Source of the DNA: Diaporthe sp. PMI_573
Taxonomy: Eukaryota > Ascomycota > Sordariomycetes > Diaporthales > Diaporthaceae
Assembly (NCBI GenBank): GCA_021399435.1
Contig: JAJTUP010000025.1
Coordinates: forward strand, 1 to 64,000
Length of the DNA stretch: 64,000 nucleotides
Direction: 5' to 3'
Shown here: positions 11,819 through 24,170 of the stretch, piece by piece
Position numbering within the stretch: the first letter of the stretch is position 1
Layout of the letters: every line of letters begins with the position of its first letter
Program-made: the position numbers and the translations under genes
The notes under the pieces: generated by a model
Told to the model about the DNA's origin: nothing
What the model saw: only the letters and a program-made list of their open reading frames with translations
The model's database searches: none

Positions 11819-13469
11819 ATGGATTTACCTGACTGCAGCGTAAGTTATACTGACTTATCAATACGACTGGCAACAAAATGCTGACCGCCCAAAGGCGTCT
11901 TGTATCGAGGCGCTATGCGAATCGTTCAGCGACCGAGACTGCATCTGTTCAACGAGAAAATCTGCCGGAATACCATGGCGCGAGGACCTACTCGAGTGTA
12001 TATACGAGAACTGCACATCATTGGATTACTTGAGTGAGTTTGCATCCGAATCCGGCATGTAGAGGCAAGCAGGAAGCTCATGCGACCGAGCCGACAGCAT
12101 CCGCCGGCATGACATACAATGCGTGCGATATCCCAAACACGGTAGAGCCCAGCAACATGCGGCCACTAGTTTATGTGCCCTTCGCCGTGCAGCTGTGCTT
12201 CTTCATATTGCGAATCGCGTCAATTTGGAAACGGAAGAAACAGCCCTGGGGCCTGGATGATATCACGTTTTATATGTCCTCGGTACGCACCACTGACTTG
12301 TTCTTTGAGATGCGCGCATAGGCCGGTAGAGGGACACGGTGAGCTGACAGTATAATCCAGGCCTTGCTTCTTGCGTGGCTTCCGACGCTGATACTTGGTA
12401 TGTTTTTGCCACTGATACTCCCACTGCGCGAGATGTCTCTGACCCGAAGATACTACAGAGAACCATTTTGGCTACTCCCGCAATCTTTGGACGCTGCAAA
12501 TATGGAACATTGACAACTTCACCAAGGCATTCTTCGCGTTCTCACTCATATATGCTATCGCTCTCGCCATGATAAAAATCTCGATTGTCTTTCTCTACCT
12601 GAGGGTCTTTCGAGGAAAGGTGCTCAATTACATAGTCTGGGCAACTCAGGCAGTCAACGTTGCAGTCGCAATAATCTTCATTATTGGGTTGTTCATCGTC
12701 TGTCAGCCGCTGGCATTCTACTGGGCATATGCGGATGATACCGAAGGCACATGCCATGACTACATCGATGAGTCGGGCGTGTATCCTGGACTGAATATCT
12801 TCTTGGACGTTTGGATGATCATATTACCTGCCTCACAGTTATGGAAGCTGAAGATCACCAAAAAGGCGAAGTATGGTATCATGGCCATGATCTGTCTTGG
12901 ACTTGTGTAAGCTCTTGCTTCTTCACCAGTTCCCCATCCTGGTTCACTAACAGGCTCAGAACGACGGCCATGACGATTCTACGCTTTCGATCCGTGCGAA
13001 CTAATCCTGATCTTCTGCGTGAGTGCCTAAAATCCCGAAAGAAGCTCATGTTGAATTAACGAAGAATAATCAAGTGGAGATCGACCTCTACAAGGGCCTC
13101 ATTTACTCCGTCATCGAGGTAACAACGGCTTATGTGATTTCCTGCATGCCAGCCACACGCTTGCTATTAACGGCATACTTCCCCGCAATCAAGCAGGCGA
13201 TAGGTTCCTTGGGAATACCATCGTTCACCTCAAAGCGAAGTAAAAAGACCGTCGGTGGCAGCGCATCGAGCGCGGAGCCTTGGATGGGTGCTGAATATGA
13301 GCTGGGAGGGCCGGTCGGGCAGAGGAATACCTCAAGATATGTCAGAGCAGGACAAGAAGGGTCATGGGACGTGCAGCAGTCAGGTGGGATTGTCAAAAGC
13401 ACTGCATGGGATGTAAGAAATGACCAAGTCGGATGGGCAGCCCCAGAGGAGAACCGATTGCGCTTGTAA
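11819..13469 (+). CDS. CFEM / PTH11-like seven-helix membrane receptor
   Basis: PTH11-type receptors are fungal GPCR-like surface proteins; CFEM is an extracellular eight-Cys domain. Phase-consistent exons are 11819-11839, 11895-12033, 12098-12282, 12361-12397, 12459-12906, 12954-13018 and 13075-13469, giving 429 aa. Introns are GT-AG, most with CTGAC or CTAAC branch sites. Residues 1-55 carry the CFEM pattern (DLPDCSASCIEALC, then DRDCIC, ECIYENC). Hydrophobic helices follow, with the family-typical GLDD after helix 2, FTKAFFAFSLIYAIALAMIK, FIVCQPLAFYW, and IYSVIEVTTAYVISCMPATR near the end. The tail is polar and cytosolic. The chosen ATG lacks a signal peptide, so the true start probably lies in an upstream exon. 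Substrate, ligand and G-protein partner are unknown. Confidence 0.82.
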
Positions 13470-15107
13470 TAATCATTCAGGTCTGGAAGCGAGTAAGGCA
13501 CTACCAAGCTCATGACTAGAAGTAATGTTTTCTTTGCTTTGATTTGCTTTGCTTTAATCCCTATAGAGTGCTTCAGTGTGTATTGTACGACTTCAGGACA
13601 ATAATCACATATAGACGGATCAATCTTGGAAACCATGTTATCGTGTTCCTACGCAACGTGTGATGTTGTGACTACTTCTAGAGTAGACTGACATGTGACG
13701 ACCATGCATCAACGCGCGTTGCTATTATCGAGAGCTCGGCTGCCAGTAGCAAATCGTTCATTCCAGAAAGTTGTAGATAACAGGCGTAGCAATTTTCCTC
13801 AGTTCACCTGACTAGTCTGCTAGTCTGCTGATATCAAGCGCATGTCTCACTCAGAAGACCGATGGTTGACAGACGCCGATCTAAATTACACCGCGAGCTT
13901 CTGGTCTATGATTGAGTGAACCTTGAAATATAAGCCAGATAGCTGAAATCTGGTACACACAGGAGAAAATTGACCCGGAGTGGCGAAGATATGGCTCATG
14001 GTTGGATTCTAGGCTAGCTGCACAACTCGGTACTTCCCAGTGGATCTTTGACTGGCATGCAACATACTCCTCTTGTCTTTGTGCCCTCTAAATTTTCGGT
14101 TTCTCTGTTTTCCTCTGAAAATGTCGTCAAGAGCTCGCGGCGCCCATGCAGGTCCGTGGCACTGGGTCCAGTCGGCCCCATGTGATCATTATCACTGCCA
14201 GCCAGTTTCAACTTATATTATCATGGTATTTGCCTAATTAATTCACGAGCGCACGTATAGTAGCTGAGTGTGACCAATGAACACGGGTCTATGTTGAAAA
14301 GATAGTAGTGCCTAGGGATGCAGGAAGCATAGTGATCAATAATGCCTGTACGCCTTGCCAAATCCGATTTCAAACCCATCAGATCACGAGGTGTCCTTAT
14401 GAAACAGTTTTCTGCTTTTTTTCCCATTTGGAACGGCCGGGCTTCAGAGATTTATATCAATTAAGCAACTGATAATCGGTCTAGGGGCCGAAGACCACAT
14501 GCAGGGTAAACATTTCAAGTCATCCATCTCAATAATTGGCCCACTGAATGTAGAAAGCGGCCCAACCTGGGAGCCACTATGGCGCCGTTGCGCCCTGTGT
14601 CGGATCAGTTTGTTCTGCTCAGGGAAGCTGGGTAAACTGGCCAGCACACTGTCAAAGGAACAAACAAACGACCCGCTGTGGCTCGGTCCGGCTGATCGGG
14701 CTTGATATGCCTCAATAGTCCGCGGAACTGTACGAGTATCAAGGCCCGAGGGGAAATACAAATATTTTTGATAATCAACCCAATTATACCAAATTCTTCA
14801 GAGCCGTGAAAGAGTGAGACAAGACCAATCAGTGGCCCGATTGATAGGACGATGATAATCACCCAGCCAGAGATCCCACGCCAAGCAAACCCCGGGGAAT
14901 GTTGAGCGACAAAATCGGGTCCGGCTGGAATGCCAGGAATAAGGACAACAACGACCAGGGAACCATAAAATGAACGCCCCATCATCACGCGGACCTATTT
15001 GGCGTACGCGACCTTCTACTTTCAAGGGTTGTGCTCACCTCTCAGGTTTTACTCGCCTCAACCGCCAAAGTCACTCGTTTCTCAGCATATTCACGTCAGC
15101 TGCGACA
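13470..15107. other. Intergenic, no gene seen
   Basis: Both strands have only short, composition-neutral open stretches with no recognisable motif. The last 140 bp before 15108 is open in frame with the next gene but looks like 5' untranslated sequence. Confidence 0.5.
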
Positions 15108-16769
15108 ATGCCGTGGCTCTCACCCCTCGATTCACCGGCCGTCTCGCCGCGCAGCGGCTACCCTTCCAAGCTCACCAATGGCATGAGCACCTCGAGTCCG
15201 GGGCAGATGCCCCTTGGCGTTACGTTCATCCCGTCTCTCATCGACGGGGCTTGCGGCACGCTTGCCAACCCGCGGCGCTCGGCCATGGAGCGGATGCGAG
15301 GTGACATGTCCCACGCTCTCGCCTTGCTTCCGGATATGCTCAGGGCAGCGATGCCCCGCCGCTGGGGCTCGGTGTCCAGGATGGAGATAATGGAGATGAC
15401 CCAACACGTCTGTCTTGCTACGCTTGAAATGTGCTTCCTGGCCTGTGTTGTTCCGCTCTGGGCATGCGTCCCTGGACTGATGTTCGCGGCCTGGATGGGC
15501 TGCTGCATGTCAGTAATTATGGGCATGGTCTGGGTGCTGAACGGGCGTGGATCCTCAGGACAAGTGATCCGGTCGACTGCGGCTGGAGACTGGATGATGG
15601 GTCAGGACATGGAGGATGAGCGTTGGGTTTTTGTAGGAGGCATGGGAATGAGGTCAGAATCGTCCAGAAACTCATTTGAAGTCCAGAGGCTGACCAGAAA
15701 TGAAAATAGCTCAAGGATGATAACCCACTCAACTCTGCCAGTCCTGTCCAAACTCTTCAACAGGACCATCATGAGTGTCTGCGCGCCTACGTACGGCCTG
15801 CCATTCGACCTCCTCATTCTCATTCTGCAGAGGTCATTTCACACCATGATGCCTTCACCCATGACCAACGCGATTTATGCCCAGATCCGCGCCGCCCTGC
15901 TCGACCGTGGCGTGTCGCGGACGGTGGTCCTCGCGCACAACACCGGCGCCATCTGCACGTCCCAGATCCTCCGCCAGCTGTACGCAGACGTGTCCCCAGA
16001 CAAGATGTCCAAGCTGGAGATCTATACGTTCGGTGCCGCGGCCTGCGACTTCGTCACTCCGCTCGGCGGCACTGCCGCCTCGGCCGTTGCCGACTCTAAG
16101 AAGCTCGCCGCGCAGCAGAAGATGCACGCCGCCGGCGTCATGGAGTCCCGTGAGCCCCACATCGAACACTTTGCCTTCGTCAACGACCCGCTCGCCAGGA
16201 TGGGCGTCCTGCGTAGCGTTCGTGAGGATATGGAAGGGCGGTTCTGCGGTGGTGTCTTCGTGCTGACCTGTCCGGGGTCAGCGCACCATAGCGGGGAGAT
16301 GGCCACAAGGAGCATGGCACCTCGCCCGATGATGTCCATGATGGACTACATGTCCTGCCTGTTCCCGCAACAACAGCAAGAGCAGAACAATGCCAACAAT
16401 GCCTCCGGAGACATGGCCATGGGACAGTGCAGCAGCAGCATCCTGGACTGCATGATGACCATCGACCGCGACACGGCCGAGAAGCGCGAGTTCGCCGCCA
16501 TGGCGAACCAGAACAACTCCAACAGCTCGGAGAAGAGGACCAAGAGGCTAAGCTGGACGGGGCTCGGTGCCACCGTCAACGGCATGAAGGGCAGCATGGA
16601 CGGCGTCGTCGGGCTTGAGATGGCGCGCATGGGCTGCAGGGAGTGCGAGGGCCACCGGGCCAGGGACGTCAGTAGGCTTGTCCGGTACGCAGGCTTCCAG
16701 GGCCGCTTCTCTGTGAGCATGGATAAGCGGAATGTAGCGGAGGCTTCTGGTGTTGGGAAGGTGGAGTAA
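15108..16769 (+). CDS. Lipase-fold (alpha/beta hydrolase-like) fungal protein
   Basis: An intronless frame of 553 aa. I chose ATG 15108 for its good context (GACAATGCC); the frame is open 46 codons further upstream. Residues about 100-145 are hydrophobic and Met/Cys-rich (two possible membrane segments). Residues about 165-460 resemble a fungal lipase-like fold: a WVFVGGMGM strand, then VVLAHNTGAI at the nucleophile-elbow position, then KLEIYTFGAAA and HIEHFAFVNDPLARMGVL, which parallel the elements carrying the acid residue in class-3-like lipases. The expected HSxGG elbow reads HNTGA, so the catalytic Ser is replaced. The C-terminal part is Met-, Gln- and Asn-rich. Catalysis is therefore doubtful; a pseudoenzyme or binding role is possible. 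The family assignment is inference from these motifs. Confidence 0.65.
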   Translation: MPWLSPLDSPAVSPRSGYPSKLTNGMSTSSPGQMPLGVTFIPSLIDGACGTLANPRRSAMERMRGDMSHALALLPDMLRAAMPRRWGSVSRMEIMEMTQHVCLATLEMCFLACVVPLWACVPGLMFAAWMGCCMSVIMGMVWVLNGRGSSGQVIRSTAAGDWMMGQDMEDERWVFVGGMGMRSESSRNSFEVQRLTRNENSSRMITHSTLPVLSKLFNRTIMSVCAPTYGLPFDLLILILQRSFHTMMPSPMTNAIYAQIRAALLDRGVSRTVVLAHNTGAICTSQILRQLYADVSPDKMSKLEIYTFGAAACDFVTPLGGTAASAVADSKKLAAQQKMHAAGVMESREPHIEHFAFVNDPLARMGVLRSVREDMEGRFCGGVFVLTCPGSAHHSGEMATRSMAPRPMMSMMDYMSCLFPQQQQEQNNANNASGDMAMGQCSSSILDCMMTIDRDTAEKREFAAMANQNNSNSSEKRTKRLSWTGLGATVNGMKGSMDGVVGLEMARMGCRECEGHRARDVSRLVRYAGFQGRFSVSMDKRNVAEASGVGKVE

Positions 16770-17031
16770 GGTATTTAATCTCGGCATCAAAACTTTACGC
16801 TTCGGTTTCTTGTTTTGAATAATCGGTGTAATCTAACCACACTGTAATATCACATCGAAATAAGGCAATGAGCTGATATCTCAGTGAATTATTGCATTAA
16901 TGATTACACGCCCTTGGGAGCCTTGCGGCCCCGAGGGTTAGTGTAATGAAGAAGTTATCATACAACACCCTAGTACAACTCGCTTAATATTCCACACACA
17001 CCGCTTTTATTTCCCGTTTGACATTGTGCAC

Positions 17032-17719
17032 TTAGAGGAGGGTGGCCAGGAGGTTGGCAACAGTGGCCAGGACAGTGTGCAGGATGCCCTGGACAACAAT
17101 AAGGAGACCGCCGACGACAAGGTTCAGGGAGCGGACAAGGCCACCGAGAGCGAGGATCAGAGGCTGGACGAGGTGGAGGACACAATCTAAAAGTGAGGGT
17201 TAGCACGTGGTCAAGGTGGAAGGGGTCGTCATATTTGTGGTTGTTCGTGACTTACCGAGACCGAGCTTCTCAATGACAGCCTTGACAGTGTAGACAATCT
17301 CGTTGACCAGAGACAGGACAGCGGACAGGGTGTCGCTGGTGACGCCAGAGAGGAAGTCCTTGCTGGTGGCGGCCTTGGTGGCCTTGAGCAGGAGGTCGGT
17401 GAGGCCCTCAATCTGGGGGGTCAGGGTGGTGATGACCTGGGTCTGAGCCTGGACGGTGGGGTTCTCAGGGACGGTCTCCAGGGTCTTGTCTATAGTTGGG
17501 GAGTATCTTGTTAGCTACCGGAGTTCCGGAAAATCGGGGCAGCGTGGGGAAGAAGGGGGCCGGGGCAGCCTTACTGATCTGGGCGGTGTAGATGCGGACG
17601 CTCTCGGTGAGGGTCACGAAGGTGACGGGGGCCTGCACCTGGGTGTCACGCTGGACGGCGATGGGGCCGGCGAAGGCGCCGACGGCCATGGTGAGGAGAG
17701 CGACGAAAGAGGTCTTCAT
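17032..17719 (-). CDS. Small secreted protein, HsbA-like in size and layout
   Basis: Exons on the minus strand are 17575-17719, 17256-17489 and 17032-17186, with introns of 85 and 69 nt and matching phases, giving 177 aa. The N-terminus MKTSFVALLTMAVGAFAGP is a clear signal peptide. The mature part is Thr/Val/Leu-rich, predicted helical, and ends in a very hydrophobic stretch (GGLLIVVQGILHTVLATVAN). Codons are strongly biased to C- and G-ending forms, suggesting high expression. Length and helical character recall hydrophobic surface-binding proteins (HsbA), but I see no diagnostic motif, so that is only a suggestion. A secreted or wall-associated role is likely. Confidence 0.7.
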
Positions 17720-19888
17720 TTTGATTGTAGGGGTTGATGATTATAATTACTGAGAAGTAAGTATTTTAGTTGTGGAAGACAATAGTCTTTAGCAAAAGAA
17801 TGGCTAAGTTGGTTGTTGGTAAAAGAGTGTGAGGACTGCTGATGCTGGTCTAGTGGTTTGAAAGTGTGAGAGATTGACGGGCGACAGCCTCTATTTGTAT
17901 TATCCGTCGTCCCTATGGAATCATGAAGGCGGCAACATCGGCTTGTTGACGTCGTGGGGGACTCGCGGCACTTGTGGGGCTTATCCGGGCGACATCCTGA
18001 GTTCGCTGGACCCAGCTGTCATTGCCCTGAGCTTCGTGGATCTTCGCAATCATGTCGAGCTCCCCTTCTGGAGACGGTGATCTGAAGATTCCAATGTGCT
18101 CAGGCCGCGAGAGGCGTGGAGTGGTTGTGCGTAGGGCGGCCGCAAATGAGCATGGTGGACCCGGTAGTCCCGATGTCGATCTTGGTACGAATTCAGCAAG
18201 CGATGAACGAAGTCGGTACTCAGAATGTGGGAGCCCGCACAACTGGGTGCACACTCAAAGCGGAAGACTAAAATGGCCCGGGCAGCGCTGATAGGAGAGA
18301 GGTGGATACCAAAGCTTAACCGAGAACCCAACCGTCGGAAGAAGCAGTATGACAGGTCGGGATAACCGCGATCGTCGTCTTCCTGGATCCCAAGCTAAAA
18401 AAGATCAACATACACGAATCTTGCGCTCGAATATCAAAATTATAGGGCAGCGATCCTTCGTGGCGCCATTACTGTTGAAGATGTCATCGTTTCTCAATAC
18501 TGCGGCATTGGACAAGCAACAATGGATGGATACCTGCATAGGCACCCGGGCAAGTGAGCAAACGGTGCCTGCGTTTTAGGTTTGAAGCATAAAATTAGAT
18601 ACGGTCTGCAGACAACCACCATCACCATCACTTGAGTCGAGGGGTGCCATAGAAATGCTCGCATTCAATGTTGTCTAGGTGCGTGACGTTGTTCTCGAAG
18701 CCTGTGATTTCTGATATGTTCAACGGCCTTTCGCATTTGCCGTATTCGGGCTCCGGAAATGTCTTCAGCTAGAGCAGAAGCAATGCATTGAAGTGAGACG
18801 CCGTCAGGCAAAAGAGATGTTGTACATATGTAGACTTGTACCCGGAGTGCGCGAAAGGGAATCCAAAAGACCTGTCACCCGCAGATCATCTTGTCAGTCT
18901 TTGGATCGTTCTTTGCCTATGACCAATAACATATGTGGGCACTTCAGTACGTAGTCCTGAAGTCGGCCTGCACCAAAAACGTCGCATCCTACCGATGTGA
19001 TCAGCCAAAGAAGCTTATTTCCTTCCTCAGATCAACGGCTCATGCCGACTTTAGAAATGTAAATCTTGAGGTCTCAGGAAGCAGGTTTCAGTATCGAGAG
19101 TGTTTGTCCACACATGGCACTGGCCGTGCGGCTGTGTAGAGCAGTGTGGTCCAATACCACAGGGTTCGCGCAGAGGCCACTGTCTCCACGATCCCGGAAG
19201 CGCCTCGGACGAGTCCTCCCCTGCCGCACATCCCCCTTTTGAGGAACGCCACAAAGCAAAGCTTGTTCAATCGGATAAGGCGGGCCCAAGTCCGACGTCG
19301 GTCAATCTCCAAATGGCCCAATAGTGGCAAATCAGCGCGCAAAGCGAAGTCCGTGGATGCTGATCGCAGCCGGGTTTTTCACCCGGTACAAAGCAACGAC
19401 ATAACTCATGCTCGGGAGCTGTTGTGAATCTAGTGCCATATTATACCCATGTTGCATTTCATCTGAACTGGCTTTAAACAGGTTCGTGTGGAGATTGTGT
19501 GGCTTTCCCCTAAACGACATACTGAGCCCCTTTTGTCAAGCTAAACGCCTTCATGTGGTGCGTTCTCAATGATACGAAGCTTCTGAGACAACTTCCGCGC
19601 ACCTTTATATGATATAATACTACGATCTAATGTTCCAAATCAAAGAAAGACAAGTTACATTTATAAGTCTTGAGCAGAAATCCGACATTCTCAATCTGAC
19701 CGTCCCTGCCGTGATGCCAAATTTGAGTTTTCTTTTCTTCTTTTTCTCTTTTCCTTTCCTTTTTTCTTTGACCTTGTCTATACATATCTTTTTCCTGGCG
19801 TCTCACCGTGATCATATCAGGCATACTTATCACTCTGATCCCTCATTTCCGATTGATCGATCAAAGCATATCTCGATAAGCAGCACAC
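17720..19888. other. Intergenic, no supportable gene
   Basis: Several overlapping short frames on both strands (18.0-18.6 kb, 19.05-19.45 kb) lack motifs, introns or codon bias. A T-rich tract lies at 19720-19790. Confidence 0.45.
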
Positions 19889-20450
19889 TCAGGCTGTTCC
19901 AAAAGCCATATCGTAGGGGTGCACCTGGTTTCCATCCGGTCCCAAGACAGGCTCGTTCAATTCGATCTTGTCTAATGTACGCAGAACTGGGAATGTTTTC
20001 ACCAGCTGGTCGACTGTCTGCTTCGAGATGCCATCCTGTTTCGACGCGTGAGCATAGATGCCGCGGTGAACCTCGGTGACCGCGCCGCTTGGGTCAATGT
20101 AGTCATAACACGCCGTCATGTGCTGCTTGATCGGTTGTTGGGCAGTGAATCAGACTTGCAGATACTGAGGTCGAGGGCGAGAGTGATTGAGTGGGCGAAA
20201 TATCGTTGCCAAGACCGTGGCCGGTGAATACAATACGGTGATTTGAAGCAAGGCCTCAGAGGAACGAGACGATAGTAGTGCCACCAACTGGGGAGCCAGA
20301 AGGTGCTTTCTTGTTGAGAATGTTGTAGATACTCATCTCGATGTCCATGGAACAGTAAGGCTTGGGCTGGTCTGAGTCAACGGTAGGCGTTGGCTGGGGA
20401 GAAGATATGGCCGACCCAGAGCTCACCCACTACTAGTAGCTGAAGTCCTG
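19889..20450 (-). pseudogene. Decayed class-3-lipase-like gene fragment
   Basis: Reading leftward from about 20400, the minus strand gives SIYNILNKKAPSGSPVGG, then TTIVSFL, a TGA stop, then GLASNHRIVFTGHGLGND and a Ser/Pro-rich run with similarity to the GHSLGGALSPTLAL elbow of fungal lipases. The catalytic Ser is Gly here (GHGLG). Frames then slip, and a 76-codon open frame (20119 to 19889, beginning MTACYDYIDPSG) follows whose relation to the lipase is unclear and which I do not recognise. The lesions (stop, Ser-to-Gly, frame changes) argue for a dead gene. An alternative is a separate small gene at 19889-20119. Confidence 0.4.
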
Positions 20451-21846
20451 GACTGCGCCAACGTGAAAGTCTTCTACTCGCCTGACATAACTTTAGAAAA
20501 CCTTCGTCAGTACCACTCGCTGTACCAGCTATGGCAACGACACATGTGTCGCAAGTCAGCGAAATATAGGTTGGGAAGGGTACAGAGAAGGTCCAATGAT
20601 TTTAAAAGAATAAGTGATGCATCTATTGATGAGAAACATGCCTGAAGTTCAGACCTACAGCTATCTCGCGGTCTGCCGGATATACATCTAGACCGGACGT
20701 TAGTCTCGCAAAATTCTCAAGAGCTTGGATCTGTAGACCAACTAGAGATCCATCTAACAGCTCTCAAGTCAACAGAAAACGCACCTAAGCTCGAATCCCT
20801 TGTTCACTGAGAGTTTCAGCCGCAAACTGGTCTCATCCACTTTCTATACTAGTAGAACCCGAATGGCCGTGTTAGCTCGTCGCATCCTCGTCTTTACGAA
20901 CTTCGAGCGTCGCAAGCGGCAGACATTGAAATCAGAGACTGAGATTTCTGCCGGGAAACACTCAATTGAACTCCTGGAGTGGCATATCCGTGTTGGAACT
21001 AAGTCCCTCAACTCACAGCCTCGAGATCTGCCAGCTCAGGTGTATACCGCGAGCTTGACATGCCATTTTCGTCTTTGTAGGTTTGCTGTCTCACCCCGTC
21101 ACATAGTGTGATTCTTCCAGTGCATTCTGGAACGGGCCTGCAAGCACTCAGCTGCATCGTTGTAGCGATACCTTTTCTCCCTCCCCGTTATGGCACACGC
21201 TGTTGCCATGACTCAAAACGCCTTTGGACAGTATAATTTCGCCGCTACGTACTATGTGCGCTACATTCCAATGCAAGCTTCTGCTTTCGTATCGACAGCT
21301 CAGCTAGGTGCCTTGTCTGTTGCATCTCGACGAAAACGTGATGATCAAAGGAGAGTTACAAGCATCTTTTTGGACAACAGAAATATGCATCTCCATGTCG
21401 AGGATAGGAAGCAGTCGGAAGGCTTCAGTATTACTTAATACCTTTGCCAGATCCCGCACACTCGATGTTTTTGTGGTTCATGATCCGGAAGTATGCATCT
21501 CGAAATTACGGCGCACGTTTTGTTTCCGCAGAGGAAGTTCAGGCAAAATGTGCTTCAAGATTGTTGTGGCACCTTCGAAATTTTGCAAGCGGTATCCATT
21601 GGCCTGCATTGAAACTATCACAAATTGGACGATGCACCCGATACAGTTGCAAATGCCAATGGTCACCTCGGACTCTTCAGGCATGCTGCAGGTGCTAGTG
21701 ATCTTGGCAAAGAGGGTTCACGTTCCAGCAATTCTATATAAATCTGACATCTGTAACGTTCTCTTGCGACCATTGACAGAATAAACCATACCAACATATA
21801 AGTCAAGGCCCTTTGAGGTTGGGCCATACCTCCAGCTTTCAGCAAA
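20451..21846. other. Intergenic, no gene seen
   Basis: Open stretches up to 158 codons exist but show no family motif or codon bias. The final 150 bp probably holds the promoter of the BBE-type gene. Confidence 0.45.
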
Positions 21847-24170
21847 ATGGCTCTTCAATTTGTGGTTCTCAGCTTACTCCTGCGCAGTTCCTACGCCGAG
21901 GGACAAGCGACCGGAGACATCCCACCTGCTGCAGCAAATCTGTCAACGGAATCTGCCGCCGGGGCTGAATTGTTCAGCAATGAAGCTATTCAGCTGACAG
22001 AGTCGGTTCTTTTAGGACTTAATGATCAAGACGATCTCGCCCAGTATTCACCCCTCTTTGAGTTTGGCAACGGCAGCAGCTCCGAAGCGGCGGGGCATTG
22101 CAAGACCTACCCTGGTGACCCCCTATGGCCATCCGAGGACTTGTGGGGGATTTTTGATGAACTATTGGGAAACGCACTATCTCCCATTATTCCAATAGCG
22201 TCTCCTTGCTACAAGGATTCAGCGTATGATAATTATGATGCATCACTGTGCGCGTCAGTCACGGAAGGATGGGTGGAGGAAAGCACTCAGTTGGTAGCCT
22301 GCATATTCCAAAGACCATCGTTCTCTCTGAGCTGACTAGCCGATAGTTACGAGGACCCCGGTTCAGTGATGTGGCCCCTGTATGAGGGTAAAACTTGTCT
22401 TGCGGGGACTGACCCGACTTCACTGGCCAACTGTACACAGGGCGGCTACTCTTTGTACTCTGTCAACATCAGCAGTGTTGCCCAGATCCAATTAGCGGTA
22501 AATTTTGCCCGTTCGCTGAACTTGCGTCTGGTGGTGAAGAATACTGGGCATGATTACAACGGCAGGTCTACTGGGTATGGCGCACTCAGTCTCTGGACGC
22601 ACAATCTCAAGGATATACGCTTCATACCAAGTTATGAGACCCGAGACTATTCTGGACCCGCTTTCAAGCTTGGAGCCGGTGTTCAAGGCTTCGAGCTTTA
22701 CGAAGCCGCTGAGGCGCACGGAGTCACAACCGTTTCCGGCATTTGCGCGGTACGTTAGAAAGCTACTAATTACTACTTGCTTAGCTGCTTACGTTTTTTC
22801 CAAGTAGACCGTAGGCGTGGTTGGAGGTTATATCCAAGGCGGAGGTCACTCGCCTGTCATGCAATTATTTGGCATGGGAGCAGACCAGGTGCTCGCCCTT
22901 GAAGTCGTCACAGCTGCCGGAGAATTCCTCACAGCCACACCGAACCTCAATTCTGACCTGTATTGGGCGATTCTGTAAGTCTTGAACCGACCATGAAAAG
23001 AAAGTTGTACCTAGGTACTCTAATTGACGATGTCCAGCGGCGGCGGCGGAGGCACCTTTGGCATTGTCACATCCGCTATTCTTAAGGCACATCCCCAGGT
23101 CCCCGTAACAACCTCAACTTTCAGCTTTGCGACTTCAAACAATGTTTCCGTGGAAACCTTTTGGAAGGGAGTTGCAGCGTACTGGAACCAGATGCCAGTT
23201 TACAATGCTGCTCAGACGTATTCGTACTTCTCGATCCTCAATGTTTTCGGCAGCTACGTTTTCACAATGGAACCGTTCTTCGCCACCAACAAGACTATCC
23301 AAGAGTACGAAGCCCTTGTCGACCCACTCTTTAGGTCCCTGTCGGAATTGGGAATACCGCATGTGGTCACCACCGAGCATTTCGACAGTTTCTACCCGGC
23401 GTATCAAGCTACGTTCGCGACGTATGATCAGAACATTGGAAGCATCTCAGGTCTCACCGCAAACAGGCTGCTCCCAACCGAGAATTGGAACAACGACACC
23501 ATTCGTGAGAGGACCTTGCAGACCCTCAAGGATACCGTGGACCGGTCAACGATTGTCATCGGCTACCACCAAGCTCCTCTGAACCCAGACGGCGACATCA
23601 ACTCAGTCAACCCCGCTTTCCGCAAGGAAGCATCACAACTAATCATTGTTAAGGCTGTTGACGCGAATGCGACTGCAGAGGAGCTCAAGCTTGCTGGTGA
23701 TGATTTGACGTACGATGTCATGGGCCCTTTGAGAGATGCAAGTCCAGCTGGAGGCGCATATAACAACGAAGCAGACGTTGGTGAACCAGACTGGCAGAAC
23801 GCTTTCTGGGGCGAGAATTATCCACGTCTTTTGGAGGTGAAGAAGAAGTGGGACCCCACCAGCCTATTCTATGTGCATCACGGGTAAGTAGCTTCTTGTC
23901 TTTTGGTTCAACTTTTCGAAAGTACATATTTCCCTGAAGCCACAGGGTGCTACTCTGGTTGCCTTGGCGTGCTTTGTTAGGCGAAAGCCGATGACGAAGC
24001 GTTTGGGGAAACGTCACCATGTTTCATCTCTTGCAACCTGTTCCATAGCTATTGCTTTGAGCGCTAATCGTGAATGCTGCAGTGTCGGGAGCGAGGAGTG
24101 GCACGTCACAGACGGAGGGTCCGGCGGGGTGCAGACACAAAATGGAAAGTTGTGTAGAATTGCACAATGA
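21847..24170 (+). CDS. Secreted BBE-type FAD-linked oxidoreductase
   Basis: A berberine-bridge-enzyme-like flavoprotein (PCMH FAD-binding domain plus C-terminal BBE domain), about 647 aa. Signal peptide [19 protein letters not shown]. Introns: first near 22290-22353 (exact sites uncertain, two phase-valid choices), then 22750-22807, 22975-23037 and 23884-24082. The last is 199 nt and restores the BBE tail [15 protein letters not shown] motifs: [11 protein letters not shown], whose His is the usual 8-alpha link, and [19 protein letters not shown], whose Cys sits where 6-S-cysteinyl linkage occurs in bicovalent members. [12 protein letters not shown] completes the fold. Many N-glycosylation sites support secretion. 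Such enzymes oxidise sugars, alcohols or alkaloid-like substrates and release H2O2; the substrate here is unknown. Confidence 0.9.

Noticed and set aside
15855..16266. Long overlapping frames on both strands within the lipase-fold gene
   Set aside because: GC-rich shadow frames of the 553-aa gene with Arg/Pro/Ser-biased composition.
19630..20079. A 149-codon plus-strand frame
   Set aside because: Driven by a T-rich tract and antisense to the lipase remnant; no coding features.
22865..23766. Minus-strand frames antisense to the BBE gene
   Set aside because: Shadows of well-supported exons.
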